From Cyrtobacter comes (GTDB taxonomy: Bacteria > Pseudomonadota > Alphaproteobacteria > Rickettsiales > Midichloriaceae): 16,319 bases of DNA. Positions 8,534 to 16,205 of the stretch are shown piece after piece; position 1 is the first letter of the stretch, and the number at the start of each line of letters is the position of its first letter. Location: contig NZ_JARGYT010000025.1 of the NCBI RefSeq assembly GCF_034470605.1, positions 1-16,319 of the forward strand. Direction: 5' to 3'. The position numbers and the translations under genes were made by a program. The notes under the pieces are model-generated. The model was given only the letters and a program-made list of their open reading frames with translations, ran no database searches and was not told the origin of the DNA.

Positions 8534-8661
8534 AGAATACCAAACATAGGTATGGCTCTCAAGCCAAGATTCGCAATACAATTCAATAGATTATCCACAT
8601 TTTTGTGTCTAAGGCTGCAAAAGTATGATTTATTTTATTACAATATCGGCAGCGTTCATCA

Positions 8662-8791
8662 TGGATCGCTATTAATTTAAATTTGGTAAAAAACTTCAAT
8701 TAATAGCTACGGGATAAATCATAAAAAGATCTAGTAAATGTCAGAAAATGCTGCGTTTAACTATTATTATTTAACAAGAATCAAAGTTATT
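8662..8791 (+). repeat. Dispersed repeat B, copy 1
   Basis: About 130 bp, running from GGATCGCTATTAATTTAA to AAAGTTATT, align by eye with 14937-15064. Long matching blocks include GCTATTAATTTAA, TTTGGT, TGCGTTTAAC and AATTATTAT-like segments. No protein-coding pattern is shared, so it looks like a non-coding mobile or palindromic repeat remnant. Confidence 0.65.
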
Positions 8792-8835
8792 CTAGGTGTA
8801 TATACTGCCATAATATTTTGTGATGAAACTGGTTT

Positions 8836-8862
8836 TAAGGTGGCTAAAAACAGCTATCCTTA
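8836..8862 (-). terminator. Imperfect hairpin just after mltG, possible terminator
   Basis: TAAGG and GCT at 8836-8845 pair with AGC and CCTTA at 8852-8862 around a 6-nt A-rich loop, with an internal mismatch. The hairpin begins 11 nt after the mltG stop. A proper T-tract does not follow on the minus strand, so termination here is only a guess. Confidence 0.3.
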
Positions 8863-8873
8863 CCTTATTTTTA

Positions 8874-9884
8874 TCACTGTTTATTGGGCTGATTAACACC
8901 CACAAGCTGCCTTGCTTCTTTATATAGCTTCACATTCGCTATATGCTCGCTAAAATTTTTTGCAAAGCGGTGGGTGCCACTATTGTCTGATACAAAATAT
9001 AGATAATTAGATTTGCTTGGGCGTAACACAGCACTTATTGATGCTCTACCGGGGTTGCATATAGGGCCAGGAGGCAGCCCTTTATTAATATATGTATTAT
9101 ATGGTGATTGAATTCTTAAATCTTTATAAAACAACCTAATTCCAAAATTATTTCCAGAATTAATAGCAAATATTACTGAAGGATCTGCATCTAGCTTCAT
9201 CCCCTTCCTTAACCTATTTATATATACTGAAGCAATCATAGGCTTCTCTGCATCAACCCTAGATTCTTTTTCCAATATTGATGCCAACGTGACTACATCT
9301 TGTTTATTTTTGATAACATCCAATATGCTTTCATCTATATTGTTCCATTCCTCATCCAAGAACTTAGTCATACTATTTTTCATTCTAGAGATGATGTCGT
9401 AACTGCTATTACCATACTTATATACGTATGTATCAGGCATAAGCTCACCATTCTTAAACTCATACTCTTTTTCTTCATTTAAAATACCATAACCAGAATT
9501 TACCATGCATACCACCTGGGTTGAGATAATTCCCTCTGGTATCAAAATCTTATGCGAAATTGTCTTTCCCTCAAAAAGTTTTCTAAGTATATCAAAAATA
9601 TTTTCTCCAGCATAAAATGAATATTCGCCTGCCATAATTACTTTTCCCAGTAATCGATTCATAACTAGATATGAAATATTAAACAAATGCCTATCTCTAA
9701 TAATACCATCACTCTCCAGTAAATTTCCTATTTCTGTGGCACTTAAGCCGCTTTTTATAATAAACGATGTTCTATTTTCTTTTGTTGGGACACTACATAG
9801 ATATAAGAAGCAGAATGATATAAGTACTAGAAATATGCAAGAAGCAAGGAATGAAAAGACCGATATATTAAAAAATTTCTTCAT
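8874..9884 (-). CDS. mltG: Endolytic murein transglycosylase MltG (YceG-like)
   Basis: This inner-membrane lytic transglycosylase cuts nascent peptidoglycan strands and acts as a glycan-chain terminator. The protein has 336 residues. One N-terminal transmembrane helix lies at about 7-30 (SVFSFLASCIFLVLISFCFL). A LysM-like/periplasmic region covers about 40-110. The YceG catalytic domain holds ASILEKES at 201-208 with the probable catalytic Glu205, ASVYINRLRKGMKLDADPSVI at about 218-238, and the SPYNTY...GLPPGPICNPG block at about 260-279. It ends with the usual YFVSDNSGTHRFAKNFSEH segment. All the hallmark motifs are intact. In many bacteria mltG lies beside tmk, fabF or pabC; here it is alone on its strand. 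With asd it argues for residual peptidoglycan metabolism. Confidence 0.95.
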   Translation of the reverse strand: MKKFFNISVFSFLASCIFLVLISFCFLYLCSVPTKENRTSFIIKSGLSATEIGNLLESDGIIRDRHLFNISYLVMNRLLGKVIMAGEYSFYAGENIFDILRKLFEGKTISHKILIPEGIISTQVVCMVNSGYGILNEEKEYEFKNGELMPDTYVYKYGNSSYDIISRMKNSMTKFLDEEWNNIDESILDVIKNKQDVVTLASILEKESRVDAEKPMIASVYINRLRKGMKLDADPSVIFAINSGNNFGIRLFYKDLRIQSPYNTYINKGLPPGPICNPGRASISAVLRPSKSNYLYFVSDNSGTHRFAKNFSEHIANVKLYKEARQLVGVNQPNKQ

Positions 9885-9905
9885 TATAAATTCGAGTTAC
9901 CATCA

Positions 9906-9935
9906 ATTGTACTATAAATATCATAGATCCTACAA
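9906..9935 (-). promoter_or_regulatory. Candidate mltG promoter
   Basis: On the minus strand TTGTAG (9930-9935) and TACAAT (9906-9911) are separated by 18 bp, about 21 bp upstream of the mltG ATG. The rest of the 355-bp spacer 9885-10239 is very AT-rich. It includes a 9-bp all-AT hairpin at 10022-10045, no recognisable gene, and no clear lysS promoter. Confidence 0.4.
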
Positions 9936-10239
9936 ATGAAAAGAATGAGCCCAAACCCATACATGAAGCTTTATTTAGATTGGGTTGCCATTTTTGCTAA
10001 AAACCTGAAATTCTTTCAATTAATTTATTTATGCAAAAATAAATTTTTACTCATTTATATTTCAATAATAACTACCGCATAACCCTCTCTGTGATTCTTT
10101 ATGATATTTTAGTGTGACTCTATTATGTGTTTTATTCGTATATGCTAAAAAATGCTCAAAATCATACCATGTTGTAATGACTTAAGTATAGAAGTGGTTT
10201 ATATTTACTTTCGCTAGTTTGTTGAAGCATATAGGTTAG

Positions 10240-11793
10240 ATGAGAAGCTTAAGACACTGGACATTCCAGGCTGCAGAAAAAATTCTAGAAAAAATAGATG
10301 GTAAAATTCCACAAAAGGGATACGTGTTATTTGAAACTGGGTACGGTCCATCAGGATTGCCGCACATAGGGACTTTTGGAGAGGTTGCTAGGGTTACAAT
10401 GGTGCAAAAGGCATTTGAGATGATCTCTGGCGGAATAAAGACTAAATTAATCTGCTTCTCTGATGACATGGATGGTATGAGAAAAATACCGGATACAATC
10501 AAGGAAAGAGCTCATGAGTATTTGCAATATATAGGAAAGCCACTTACAGCAATACCAGATCCATTTGATAAGCACGAGAGCTTTGCAAATAATATGAATG
10601 CAAGACTTAGAGCATTTTTAGATGAATTTGGCTTTGAATATGAATTTAAGAGCGCAACTGAATGCTATAAAAATGGAACCTTTAATTCAATGCTAATTAA
10701 GGTGATGGAGAAGTATGATGAGATTATGAATGTCATGCTTCCAACCCTTAGAGATGAGAGGCAAAAAACCTATAGCCCATTTCTTCCAATCTGCCAAAAA
10801 ACTGGCAGGGTGCTAAATGTATCTATAATAGATATGGATATTGAAAAAGGTACCATTAGTTATATGGACGAGGATGGTGAGAGATGTGAGACATCCGTTT
10901 TTAATGGTGGATGCAAGCTGCAGTGGAAGCCTGATTTTGGGATGCGTTGGGCTGCATTTGATGTAGATTTTGAAATATATGGCAAAGATCACCTTGTAAA
11001 TGGTAAAATTTATAGCCAAATCTGTTCTATATTAGGTGGAAAGCCTCCTTATCAGATATTTTTTGAGCTATTTCTTGATGAAGAGGGTAAAAAAATATCA
11101 AAATCCAAAGGTAATGGTATGACCATTGATGAGTGGTTGGATTGTGCGCCACAAGAAACTTTGAGATTTTTCATTCATGCCACACCACAAAAAGCAAAGA
11201 AGTTACATATAGGAATAATACCAAAATGTGTAGATGAGTATATTACTCTCTTAAATCAATATAATGATGAGCAAGATCAGCGAATAAAGATGGAGAGCCC
11301 TCTTTTTTCTGCGCACTGTGGTAATGTTCCTAATTTTAAGATTGATGTCACTTACTCATTATTATTACACTTAGCATTCGCATGTGGTAGCGAAACAGTT
11401 GAGGTAATTTGGAAGTATATATTAAAGATGCCTAACGCTCCGAAGAGAGGGGAAATTGCATTTTTTGATAAGATGGTATCTGGTGCGGTAAACTATTTTC
11501 TAAAATATGAAAAACCTAGGAGGATTCTGAGGGAGCCAACAAACGCTGAGCTTGTAGCGTTTAGGCTATTGATAAATAAACTTTCTATACAGAGCGAGCA
11601 ATCACCACAAGAGCTTCAAAACCTTGTTTATAGCGTTGCACAAGAATGTAATATGGATGTGAAGGAATGGTTCTGTGCAATATATGAAACTTTATTTGGC
11701 TCGGTTAATGGCCCAAGGTTCGGCTCTTTTATAGCTCTATACGGAATACAGGAAACTATAAAACTGATTAAAAATAGATGCTTTAAAGAATAG
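10240..11793 (+). CDS. lysS: Lysine-tRNA ligase, class I (archaeal type)
   Basis: This enzyme charges tRNA-Lys using a Rossmann-fold class I catalytic domain rather than the class II enzyme found in most bacteria. The 517-residue length fits the family. The HIGH-type motif is PHIG at 41-44 within YGPSGLPHIGTFGE. The FSDDMDGMRKIPD segment near 73-85 is typical of LysRS1. The KMSKS-type motif is KISKS at 285-289. A helical anticodon-binding region follows to the C-terminus. Both signature motifs are intact. Class I LysRS is characteristic of archaea, spirochaetes and many alphaproteobacteria including Rickettsiales. The ATG has an AGG 5 nt upstream, supporting this start. The gene appears to stand alone between mltG (divergent) and an unrelated downstream gene. 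Confidence 0.95.
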   Translation: MRSLRHWTFQAAEKILEKIDGKIPQKGYVLFETGYGPSGLPHIGTFGEVARVTMVQKAFEMISGGIKTKLICFSDDMDGMRKIPDTIKERAHEYLQYIGKPLTAIPDPFDKHESFANNMNARLRAFLDEFGFEYEFKSATECYKNGTFNSMLIKVMEKYDEIMNVMLPTLRDERQKTYSPFLPICQKTGRVLNVSIIDMDIEKGTISYMDEDGERCETSVFNGGCKLQWKPDFGMRWAAFDVDFEIYGKDHLVNGKIYSQICSILGGKPPYQIFFELFLDEEGKKISKSKGNGMTIDEWLDCAPQETLRFFIHATPQKAKKLHIGIIPKCVDEYITLLNQYNDEQDQRIKMESPLFSAHCGNVPNFKIDVTYSLLLHLAFACGSETVEVIWKYILKMPNAPKRGEIAFFDKMVSGAVNYFLKYEKPRRILREPTNAELVAFRLLINKLSIQSEQSPQELQNLVYSVAQECNMDVKEWFCAIYETLFGSVNGPRFGSFIALYGIQETIKLIKNRCFKE

Positions 11794-12007
11794 GGGACAA
11801 TTTCTTCTGGCGAATGATCTCTCAAGTTTCTGGCTGTTTTTATAGAGATATGCCTTGCTGTTATTATGAGGTTTTAGACATATTAAGAGAGAAAAGCAAT
11901 ACGGTCTAATTTTATGTAAGAATTCTTGTAATAATTATATTACTGTTATTATGTTTTATATCTACTTGCGCTATGGTTGAGTTATAAAGTATTTATATAT
12001 TGCAAAT

Positions 12008-13714
12008 ATGCAGAAAGCAGGTAAGTTAATGACAGTTGATTATGTAGATGTGCTTAAGGGCATGTATGAAAAATTTCAATCGCTGTTGCCTGAAATAGAG
12101 GCAGTTTATGATGGGCATGGGGCAGAAGACAGAGATACTGTTCAGAAATTTTTTCATAGTTTAAAGATTGCGTTGAGCTTCAATAAAGAGGGGAAATACT
12201 ATTCAATACGCTCTTACTTGGGTATAAACATACTAAATACGCTTACTAATAATATGTGGACAACTACTGATGCCACGCTCTTGAACGTTATTGATATAAT
12301 ACCTGGTAAAGACAATGGTCTAGAAGATGCTGACGATATACTAGATATATTACAGTATTATACTGCACTTACCGGTCGTTATGCTTCTAAAGATGATCTT
12401 GATGATAAGAAAAAAAAGCTAGATGGCCTTAAACTTAAATTACCTGAATTAATTAATTCAATACAATCACGAGTGCGGATGGATAATTCACCACAGCAGC
12501 AAAGAGAGGGACAAGCATCAGGGCTACATGTAACTTCTGTGGCGCCTCCTCTTCAAGCCGCTCCTCAGAACCCGCCACAACCCGCTTCTTCACGTGCCAC
12601 TCAGGTATCTACTTCTCGGCAACCCGCAGCCGCTTTAGCACGGCCACAACCCACAATACAGCCAGCTCCTAAGCCATCATCATTACAAAGCCCTGGTACA
12701 TCTCCAGGCTCTAGTATTCCAGGCTCTAGTATTCCAGGCTCTAGTATTCCAGGCTCTAGTCCTTCTTCTAATCCTCAGCGCTTACTTGATATAGTTCGCT
12801 CTATATTTAATTGGATATCTGAGAGAGTAACAAGGGTTTTTGTACGTTTGGGTATAGTATCCAAGAATGTGGATATTAAAAAAAGTATTGATGAGCTGAG
12901 AAAAAATATTGGGGCTAGTATAGATGTTTCTGGGCAGAAGGTTACAAATGGTACAGGCATTGATAAGATTTTGATCAAGCACTTAGATAAATTAGAACCG
13001 CTGTTAAAAAATAACCCAAATTCTAATAAAATTAGACCAATAAACAATCAGTTACGTAATGTAACAGAAAAGGCAAAGGATTTGCTTGAAAAACGTAAAG
13101 CTTTTGCAATTCTCCTTAATAAAGTGGTTATGGATTCTGATGAGGTTAAAGATGTATTTAATAGTCAGCAGGAAAGCGAAAAGGCATATCATGAAGCTGT
13201 TGATAGCTTAATATTAAAGATTCATGAGTTAACAGTAGAAATTCGTGGAGAGCGTAGTAATATTAAGGATGAAGTTGCGGCAAAAATAGAGCAGATAAAT
13301 GCTTATATCACACAGGATCGTGATACCAGGGTGAATGGAGCTGGCCAAGGTGGGGTCAATACTATAGAAACCAGGATAAAAACATTACAAAACTTTTCAG
13401 ATGCCCAGTTAAAATCTGGTGATATTGTGAAAATACTAGGAGGTTTAGCTGATACCATGAAGGAATTAAAGGATGCACGCATAGCTCTTGCAAAAGCTAA
13501 CAGTGGTGATATGACAAAGTTGCAAGATGATGTATCCAAGTATGATGGAGAGTACAATACGCATATGACGGCCCTAGACAAATTCATTAGAGAAGTAGCA
13601 ACCACCCAAAAACAAGCTGTATCGCCAAATGTTGGGCAGCAAAAAGATTGGGGTGGTACTGTGAGCGAACGAAAAAGTAGTAATATAGGAGGTAGTAATG
13701 TAGGAAAGAGCTGA
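12008..13714 (+). CDS. Unrecognised three-part protein with Pro/Ser/Ala-rich linker and helical C-terminal region
   Basis: I do not recognise this 568-residue protein. It has no signal peptide and no transmembrane segment. Residues about 9-157 form a compact, probably helical N-terminal domain. Residues 160-255 are a low-complexity linker rich in Pro, Ser, Ala and Gln, ending in four consecutive GSSIP/GSSPS units (234-253). Residues about 257-540 are highly charged and predicted largely helical, with coiled-coil-like stretches; the tail is polar and Gly/Ser-rich. A start at Met8 (base 12029) is attractive because AGG lies 7 nt before it, while the ATG at 12008 has nothing comparable. The domain-linker-coiled-coil layout with no export leader resembles type IV effector candidates of intracellular bacteria, but that is inference only. 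The linker codons look noticeably richer in G and C than the flanks. It is separated from lysS by 214 bp. Confidence 0.75.
   Translation: MQKAGKLMTVDYVDVLKGMYEKFQSLLPEIEAVYDGHGAEDRDTVQKFFHSLKIALSFNKEGKYYSIRSYLGINILNTLTNNMWTTTDATLLNVIDIIPGKDNGLEDADDILDILQYYTALTGRYASKDDLDDKKKKLDGLKLKLPELINSIQSRVRMDNSPQQQREGQASGLHVTSVAPPLQAAPQNPPQPASSRATQVSTSRQPAAALARPQPTIQPAPKPSSLQSPGTSPGSSIPGSSIPGSSIPGSSPSSNPQRLLDIVRSIFNWISERVTRVFVRLGIVSKNVDIKKSIDELRKNIGASIDVSGQKVTNGTGIDKILIKHLDKLEPLLKNNPNSNKIRPINNQLRNVTEKAKDLLEKRKAFAILLNKVVMDSDEVKDVFNSQQESEKAYHEAVDSLILKIHELTVEIRGERSNIKDEVAAKIEQINAYITQDRDTRVNGAGQGGVNTIETRIKTLQNFSDAQLKSGDIVKILGGLADTMKELKDARIALAKANSGDMTKLQDDVSKYDGEYNTHMTALDKFIREVATTQKQAVSPNVGQQKDWGGTVSERKSSNIGGSNVGKS
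12704..12760 (+). repeat. In-frame 15-bp tandem repeat inside the linker
   Basis: The unit CCAGGCTCTAGTATT occurs three times exactly (12704-12748), plus a 12-bp partial fourth copy, and encodes Pro-Gly-Ser-Ser-Ile. The period is a multiple of three, so copy-number change keeps the frame. The units are identical at DNA level, so the expansion is recent. Confidence 0.9.
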
Positions 13715-13823
13715 GATAGTTTAAAAACAAAGATTATTTAGTGTAGCTAGACCCTTATAATTAATTGCTTGATGGTTTTAAATTAGCGATTGGAGGGCTC
13801 AGCCGTTTTTTATAGTTATTTGA

Positions 13824-14008
13824 GTTGAATTAGCATGAGCTGTTTAATATAGGTGATATTATTATATATTACAGCTAAAGCAGTATAAAATGATTACATA
13901 AAAAGTAATTTTGTTGAACCTAACCAAAAGATAACTAAGCTATTTTCTAGTCATGCACCATTTTTATGACGCTTTAGCTATATCTACCTCAAATAAAACA
14001 GCTCTATA
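13824..14008 (+). repeat. Dispersed repeat A, copy 2, split by a palindromic insertion
   Basis: The left half (13824 to about 13869) and the right half (13983-14008) match the uninterrupted copy at 8468-8533. The intervening 113 bp (13870-13982) is the palindromic element described separately. The junctions are TA-rich, with extra TA-type microsatellite at the left junction. The copy fills most of the 407-bp spacer between the linker-bearing protein and sdhB. Confidence 0.6.
13870..13982. repeat. MITE-like palindromic element, copy 2 (diverged, nested in repeat A)
   Basis: The ends CAGCTAAAGCAGTATAAAAT (left) and TTATGACGCTTTAGCTA (right) correspond to the ends of the elements at 325-406 and 15074-15161. 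They are flanked by TA at 13870-13871 and 13981-13982. The interior is longer and diverged, and the right end has lost about 10 bp relative to the 15074 copy. Confidence 0.6.
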
Positions 14009-14049
14009 TATGATGTGATACTTATATAATAAGATTTAGTTTATAGTAG

Positions 14050-14077
14050 TTGTTAATAATTTAGTGATTGATATAAA
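14050..14077 (+). promoter_or_regulatory. Candidate sdhB promoter
   Basis: TTGTTA (14050-14055) and TATAAA (14072-14077) are separated by 16 bp, which predicts a leader of about 38 nt. It lies just downstream of repeat A copy 2, so sdhB seems to have its own promoter rather than depending on the upstream gene. Confidence 0.5.
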
Positions 14078-14121
14078 TTCATTTAAGCAATAACCTTTAA
14101 ATAGTGTAAATCTGTTTTCAT

Positions 14122-14904
14122 ATGCTTTCTCTTGGTCTATTCCTTAAAAGTGGTGTTAAAGAGGGTAAATACCACAAATTGGATAAAAAACCTTCTAAAA
14201 GTGCTGTAATTTCTATATATAGGTTTGACCCTGAATCCGGACAGGATGGCCCTAGGTTGGATAAGTATGAAATTGACCTAGACGAATGTGGCTCAATGGT
14301 CCTTGATGTACTGCTCAAGATTAAAAATGAAATTGATCCAACGCTTACATTTCGAAGATCTTGTAGAGAGGGGATATGTGGTAGCTGCTCTATGAATATC
14401 AACGGCGTGAATACGCTTGCTTGTATAAAAGATGTTGAATTATCCTCTTCAGGTGAGTTGGTAATATATCCGCTTCCTCATATGAATGTGATAAAGGATT
14501 TGGTATGTGACCTTTCTGATTTTTATAAACAGTTGGCTAGTATTAAACCGTGGTTGCGCTCAGACCAACATCCAAAGGGCGGCAAAGAGAGGTTGCAGAG
14601 TGATGAAGATAGAAAGAAGCTTGATGGTTTATATGAGTGTGTGCTTTGCGCATGTTGCTCAACTAGCTGTCCGAGTTATTGGTGGAACGGGGATAAATAC
14701 CTTGGCCCTGCTGTCCTATTGCAGGCTTATAGGTGGATAGAAGATAGCCGTGATGATTCACAGAATGAGAGGCTTAAGGATTTGGATGATGCGTTTAAAC
14801 TATATAGATGTCATACTATAATGAATTGTGCAAAGGCATGTCCTAAAGGTTTAAATCCCGCAAAGGCTATAGCTGGAATAAAGGCAAAACTATCTTCTTC
14901 ATAG
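14122..14904 (+). CDS. sdhB: Succinate dehydrogenase iron-sulfur subunit
   Basis: This complex II subunit passes electrons from the SdhA flavin to ubiquinone at the inner membrane. The 260-residue length is usual for alphaproteobacteria. The 2Fe-2S ligands are Cys81, 86, 89 and 101 (CREGICGSC...C). The 4Fe-4S ligands are Cys173, 176 and 179 in CVLCACCSTSCP plus Cys240. The 3Fe-4S ligands are Cys183, 230 and 236. The Trp pair at 187-188 in SYWWN matches the quinone-site tryptophans of E. coli SdhB. All ligands are present. No sdhA, sdhC or sdhD lies beside it. A separated sdhB is also known in Rickettsia, where sdhCDA lie elsewhere. No good ribosome binding site precedes the ATG. Repeats A and B lie on its two sides. 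Confidence 0.95.
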   Translation: MLSLGLFLKSGVKEGKYHKLDKKPSKSAVISIYRFDPESGQDGPRLDKYEIDLDECGSMVLDVLLKIKNEIDPTLTFRRSCREGICGSCSMNINGVNTLACIKDVELSSSGELVIYPLPHMNVIKDLVCDLSDFYKQLASIKPWLRSDQHPKGGKERLQSDEDRKKLDGLYECVLCACCSTSCPSYWWNGDKYLGPAVLLQAYRWIEDSRDDSQNERLKDLDDAFKLYRCHTIMNCAKACPKGLNPAKAIAGIKAKLSSS

Positions 14905-14936
14905 GGTGAAAATTATATAAAGATCTTAGATAGTTT

Positions 14937-15064
14937 GGATAGCTATTAATTTAAGTTTGGTGAAAAAGCTATCGCTATAAGATAACCCTCGAAAAGATTA
15001 GCAAATATCAGGAAGATGGTGCGTTTAACAATTATTATGCTCTTTAATAAAGATTAAAGTTATT
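14937..15064 (+). repeat. Dispersed repeat B, copy 2
   Basis: This stretch aligns with 8662-8791 in the same orientation, from GGATAGCTATTAATTTAAG to AAAGTTATT, with scattered substitutions and small indels. It begins 33 bp after the sdhB stop and ends 9 bp before a palindromic element. Confidence 0.65.
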
Positions 15065-15073
15065 TTTTATATC

Positions 15074-15161
15074 TATAGCTAAGATAGTATAAAATGGCGC
15101 AATAATTGCTCTAGTTTCTTAACTCCTATTTTATATGACGCTTTATACTGACTTAGCTATA
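15074..15161. repeat. MITE-like palindromic element, copy 3
   Basis: The ends are TAGCTAAG (from 15076) and CTTAGCTA (to 15159), with TA on each side. It is the reverse complement of the 325-406 copy over most of its length, sharing the interior block TTCTTAACTCCTATTTTATA. It has no coding capacity. Confidence 0.8.
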
Positions 15162-15163
15162 TA

Positions 15164-15195
15164 GCAAACACTGCCAGATCTTAGGTAGTGTTTGC
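15164..15195. other. Strong 12-bp hairpin between convergent genes
   Basis: GCAAACACTGCC (15164-15175) pairs with GGTAGTGTTTGC (15184-15195) with a single mismatch, around an 8-nt loop containing AGATCT. No T-tract follows on either strand. It lies between sdhB (plus) and the pseudogene (minus), so a bidirectional termination or RNA-stabilising role is possible. It could also be a repeat end. The rest of the 455-bp spacer (15196-15359) contains nothing I recognise. Confidence 0.6.
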
Positions 15196-15359
15196 ATGTG
15201 GTAGCACCATGTGTTTGTAAATAAAAAATGTTTGGAATCGTCTCTATAAATCTGCTAGACTGCTCGGTATCTAATATAGTTAAGTATAGATCTTCACTTT
15301 TAGCAAATTCTATACCTATAGAATTCAGCGCAGACTAGGTTACTGAATACTGTTATTAA

Positions 15360-16205
15360 TCAGGCTTGGGCAGCTTGTATTATAAGGTTTGTACTTATTT
15401 CATCAATAACTGAGTCCCTTGCTTGTTTTAGTATCTTCAGAGCCCTTTCATCTTTTAGTTGTAGTACTATAAACTTTACACTAGCTTCAAGACTTTTTAT
15501 TATCGTCGCATTTTGGGGATTTTTTTCATTATTACCAAAATTCGATAAATACATGATCAAATCTTCTAATAACCCGCCTTGCTTTGTGCGGTGTAATATT
15601 ATTATTTCAAAAATTGCAATGCCTTTTGTAGGGGAATTAAGGAACGCAAGTCTTATTTTGCCAATCGCATTAATAAAACCTATTATATCAAAGTTATCTT
15701 TCATAATAGACAATAAATTTATTTTTCTAAAGATTGTTGATTATAACCCTCAACTAGGTTTCGTATGTTTTGTGTAACCCATTTACTAGCACTATAAGTG
15801 TTTGCAACCGCAAGTGTATTTATGGCAGCAAGCGATAATCTTGCCTCATTCATGTATTCAACTATCGTACCGTAGCTTGGCAATTTTGTATTATTGCCAA
15901 ATAATTTATCAATAATTATGTTAGCAGCATTAGTGAGCGGTGGGAAAATTGTATAATTTATTGACTTCGATACTAGGTGGCTAACCAAGCTATTATTATG
16001 CGGTTGTACAGCACTATCTTTAGCATCATTGAGCAACGAGCTGACACTTTCTCCGGCTATAGCTTTAATACCAAAATTTTTATCCCCATCCCTTTTTATA
16101 CTACTTTCCGCCGCTATTTTTAAATGAGACCTGGAACGTATAGGTACGGCTTCTAAAACGGCTGCTATCCCTTCTTTATGTGTTTTTTCTTCTACTTTTT
16201 TTCTT
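15360..16205 (-). pseudogene. Unknown gene, 5'-truncated at the IS junction and frameshifted
   Basis: The minus strand reads openly from the IS junction (about 16205, Lys-Lys-Lys-Val-Glu-Glu onward) to a TAA at 15719-15721. Continuing in a shifted frame, it stays open to 15360. Adding one A to the A5 run at about 15722-15726 joins the two frames directly (...SLEK-INLLSIMKDN...), giving a continuous product of about 280 residues. The two pieces, if read separately, need TTG starts (16036 and 15713), which supports one broken gene over two small ones. The product is mostly helical, with Ala/Leu/Ile-rich stretches such as YMNEARLSLAAINTLAVANT, and no signal peptide is visible in the remaining part. 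I recognise no family. The 5' part must lie beyond the IS or has been lost. Confidence 0.65.

Noticed and set aside
8498..8680. 60-codon plus-strand open frame in the pheS-mltG spacer
   Set aside because: It starts inside repeat A and ends inside repeat B, with no ribosome binding site and no coding-like composition.
10022..10045. 9-bp hairpin in the mltG-lysS spacer as a terminator or origin element
   Set aside because: The stem is entirely A/T in an AT-rich spacer, lies between divergent genes where no terminator is needed, and could arise by chance.
11794..12007. Terminator for lysS from the ATCTCT/AGAGAT inverted repeat near 11817-11850
   Set aside because: The arms are only 6 bp with a loop of about 20 nt and no T-tract after the second arm.
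325..15161. The recurring palindromes as a CRISPR array
   Set aside because: Copies are kilobases apart in different contexts with TA flanks, not regularly spaced repeats with spacers, and no cas gene is present.
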